A stretch of DNA of 64,000 nt from Escherichia coli DSM 30083 = JCM 1649 = ATCC 11775. GTDB lineage: Bacteria > Pseudomonadota > Gammaproteobacteria > Enterobacterales > Enterobacteriaceae. Under the pieces are notes generated by a model. It was not told where the DNA came from. It searched no databases and saw only the letters and a list, made by a program, of their open reading frames with translations. Where the stretch lies: NCBI RefSeq assembly GCF_003697165.2, contig NZ_CP033092.2, positions 124,001 through 188,000 on the forward strand, read 5' to 3'. This document shows positions 62,060-64,000 of the stretch, in pieces; the first letter of the stretch is position 1; each line of letters begins with the position of its first letter. The translations under genes and the position numbers were made by a program.

Positions 62060-64000
62060 ATGAAAAGAAAAATATTCTGGATTTGTGCAGTGGCTCTGGG
62101 GATGAGTGCGTTCCCCTCTTTCATGACGCAGGCGACGCCAGCAACGCAACCACTGATCAATGCTGAGCCAGCTGTAACCGCCCAGGCGGAGCAAAATCCG
62201 CAGGTGGGGCAAGTGATGCCGGGCGTGCAGGGCGCAGATGCGCCAGTCGTGGCGCAGAACGGTCCTTCCCGTGATGTGAAGCTGACCTTTGCGCAAATTG
62301 CGCCGCCGCCGGGCAGCATGGTGCTACGTGGCATTAACCCGAACGGCAGCATTGAGTTTGGTATGCGCAGCGATGAAGTGGTGACGAAGGCGATGCTCAA
62401 CCTCGAATACACGCCATCGCCATCATTACTGCCTGTCCAGTCGCAGTTAAAGGTTTATCTCAATGATGAACTGATGGGCGTGCTGCCAGTGACCAAAGAA
62501 CAGTTGGGTAAAAAAACGCTGGCACAAATGCCCATTAACCCGCTGTTTATTACTGATTTCAACCGTGTGCGGCTGGAGTTTGTCGGCCATTATCAGGACG
62601 TGTGCGAAAACCCGGCCAGCACCACGCTTTGGCTGGATGTTGGGCGGAGCAGTGGACTGGATCTGACCTATCAGACCCTGAATGTGAAGAATGACCTGTC
62701 ACACTTCCCGGTGCCATTCTTTGACCCGCGTGATAACCGCACCAACACCTTGCCGATGGTCTTTGCGGGTGCGCCGGATGTTGAGCTGCAACAAGCATCT
62801 GCCATTGTCGCCTCGTGGTTTGGTTCGCGTTCAGGCTGGCGTGGGCAGAACTTCCCGGTGCTCTATAACCAACTGCCGGATCGCAATGCCATTGTCTTTG
62901 CCACCAATGACAAACGCCCGGACTTCCTGCGCGATCATCCGGCGGTAAAAGCCCCGGTGATTGAGATGATTAACCATCCGCAGAATCCTTACGTCAAACT
63001 GCTGGTGGTGTTTGGTCGTGACGACAAAGACTTGTTGCAGGCAGCGAAAGGTATCGCTCAGGGTAACATTCTGTTCCGTGGTGAAAGTGTGGTAGTGAAT
63101 GAAGTGAAACCGCTGCTACCACGTAAGCCGTACGATGCGCCGAACTGGGTGCGTACCGATCGTCCGGTCACCTTTGGTGAACTGAAAACCTATGAAGAAC
63201 AATTACAATCCAGCGGTCTTGAGCCAGCAGCGATTAACGTTTCGCTAAACCTGCCGCCGGATCTCTACCTGATGCGCAGTACCGGCATTGATATGGATAT
63301 TAATTACCGCTACACCATGCCGCCGGTGAAAGACAGTTCGCGGATGGATATCAGCCTGAATAACCAGTTCCTGCAATCCTTCAACCTGAGCAGCAAACAG
63401 GAGGCGAACCGCCTGCTGCTGCGGATTCCGGTATTACAAGGTTTGCTGGATGGCAAAACGGATGTCTCTATTCCGGCGCTGAAACTGGGCGCGACCAACC
63501 AGCTGCGGTTCGACTTTGAGTATATGAACCCGATGCCGGGCGGTTCGGTGGATAACTGCATTACCTTCCAGCCGGTGCAGAATCATGTGGTGATTGGTGA
63601 CGACTCCACCATCGACTTCTCGAAGTATTACCACTTCATCCCGATGCCGGATCTACGCGCCTTTGCTAACGCGGGCTTCCCGTTCAGCCGGATGGCGGAT
63701 TTGTCGCAAACCATCACCGTGATGCCGAAAACGCCAAACGAAGCACAGATGGAAACCTTGCTGAATACCGTTGGCTTTATCGGTGCGCAGACGGGCTTCC
63801 CGGCGATTAACCTGACGGTGACCGATGATGGCAGCACCATTCAGGGCAAAGATGCCGACATCATGATCGTCGGTGGTATCCCGGACAAACTGAAAGACGA
63901 TAAGCAGATCGACCTGTTGGTGCAGGCTACCGAAAGCTGGGTGAAAACGCCGATGCGCCAGACCCCGTTCCCCGGTATTGTGCCGGACGAGAGCGATCGC
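62060..64000 (+). CDS. bcsB: Cellulose synthase regulatory subunit BcsB (5' part)
   Basis: The gene begins at ATG 62060, 10 bp after bcsA, and runs off the window; 647 codons are visible of the usual 779. The signal peptide MKRKIFWICAVALGMSAFPS is clear. Periplasmic carbohydrate-binding and flavodoxin-like domains alternate (for example LRGINPNGSIEFGMRSDEVV and YPFFDP-type segments). It caps the BcsA channel in the periplasm. The visible frame is intact. Confidence 0.95.
   Translation, partial: MKRKIFWICAVALGMSAFPSFMTQATPATQPLINAEPAVTAQAEQNPQVGQVMPGVQGADAPVVAQNGPSRDVKLTFAQIAPPPGSMVLRGINPNGSIEFGMRSDEVVTKAMLNLEYTPSPSLLPVQSQLKVYLNDELMGVLPVTKEQLGKKTLAQMPINPLFITDFNRVRLEFVGHYQDVCENPASTTLWLDVGRSSGLDLTYQTLNVKNDLSHFPVPFFDPRDNRTNTLPMVFAGAPDVELQQASAIVASWFGSRSGWRGQNFPVLYNQLPDRNAIVFATNDKRPDFLRDHPAVKAPVIEMINHPQNPYVKLLVVFGRDDKDLLQAAKGIAQGNILFRGESVVVNEVKPLLPRKPYDAPNWVRTDRPVTFGELKTYEEQLQSSGLEPAAINVSLNLPPDLYLMRSTGIDMDINYRYTMPPVKDSSRMDISLNNQFLQSFNLSSKQEANRLLLRIPVLQGLLDGKTDVSIPALKLGATNQLRFDFEYMNPMPGGSVDNCITFQPVQNHVVIGDDSTIDFSKYYHFIPMPDLRAFANAGFPFSRMADLSQTITVMPKTPNEAQMETLLNTVGFIGAQTGFPAINLTVTDDGSTIQGKDADIMIVGGIPDKLKDDKQIDLLVQATESWVKTPMRQTPFPGIVPDESDR

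Overview
The window is a stretch of Escherichia coli chromosome. Almost every gene is recognisable as part of the E. coli backbone near minute 80, running in the opposite direction to K-12 numbering. It is not K-12: several segments differ from the K-12 arrangement as I remember it. There are no insertion sequences, no rRNA and no CRISPR array. The one tRNA is proK.

Layout. Positions 1-3800 hold the 3' part of yiaY, a Fic-family gene with its own palindromic control region, and aldB. Positions 3800-13850 hold the leftward yia/sgb operon for 2,3-diketo-L-gulonate and L-ascorbate-type sugar acids (yiaK, yiaL, a DUF4862-like gene, yiaMNO, lyxK, sgbH, sgbU, sgbE) and its divergent IclR-type regulator yiaJ/plaR. 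Positions 13900-19200 hold ysaA, avtA, malS and bax. Positions 19289-27520 hold the xylose locus (xylR, xylFGH, xylAB). Positions 27680-36720 hold yiaB, yiaA, wecH, ysaB, glyQS, the hokA/sokA toxin-antitoxin locus, cspA, yiaG, yiaF and ghrB. Positions 36800-45250 hold yiaD, bisC, yiaC, tag, yhjY, yhjX and eptB. Then come proK, the dppABCDF dipeptide transporter and yhjV. Three tandem ldrD/rdlD-type toxin/antisense units follow, and then the divergent cellulose clusters bcsEFG (leftward) and bcsRQAB (rightward, bcsB cut by the window end).

Functional picture. The most informative observations are lesions and rearrangements. xylR carries an 11-nt deletion that removes the end of its AraC-type DNA-binding domain, and xylA has Leu in place of the conserved Pro233 beside the catalytic Lys234, so xylose use is probably impaired. 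bcsA is one base short in a G tract, splitting the cellulose synthase, although bcsQ has a sense codon where K-12 has a stop. The ldrD locus is tripled, and the middle copy has a different antisense 5' end. hokA lacks the IS150 that follows it in K-12. A Fic gene with two near-identical operators sits between yiaY and aldB, and yiaTUVW are absent between aldB and sgbE.

Limits. Gene identities rest on remembered family sequences, not on searches. Comparisons with K-12 are from memory. Single-base lesions, especially the G-tract one, could be sequencing errors.
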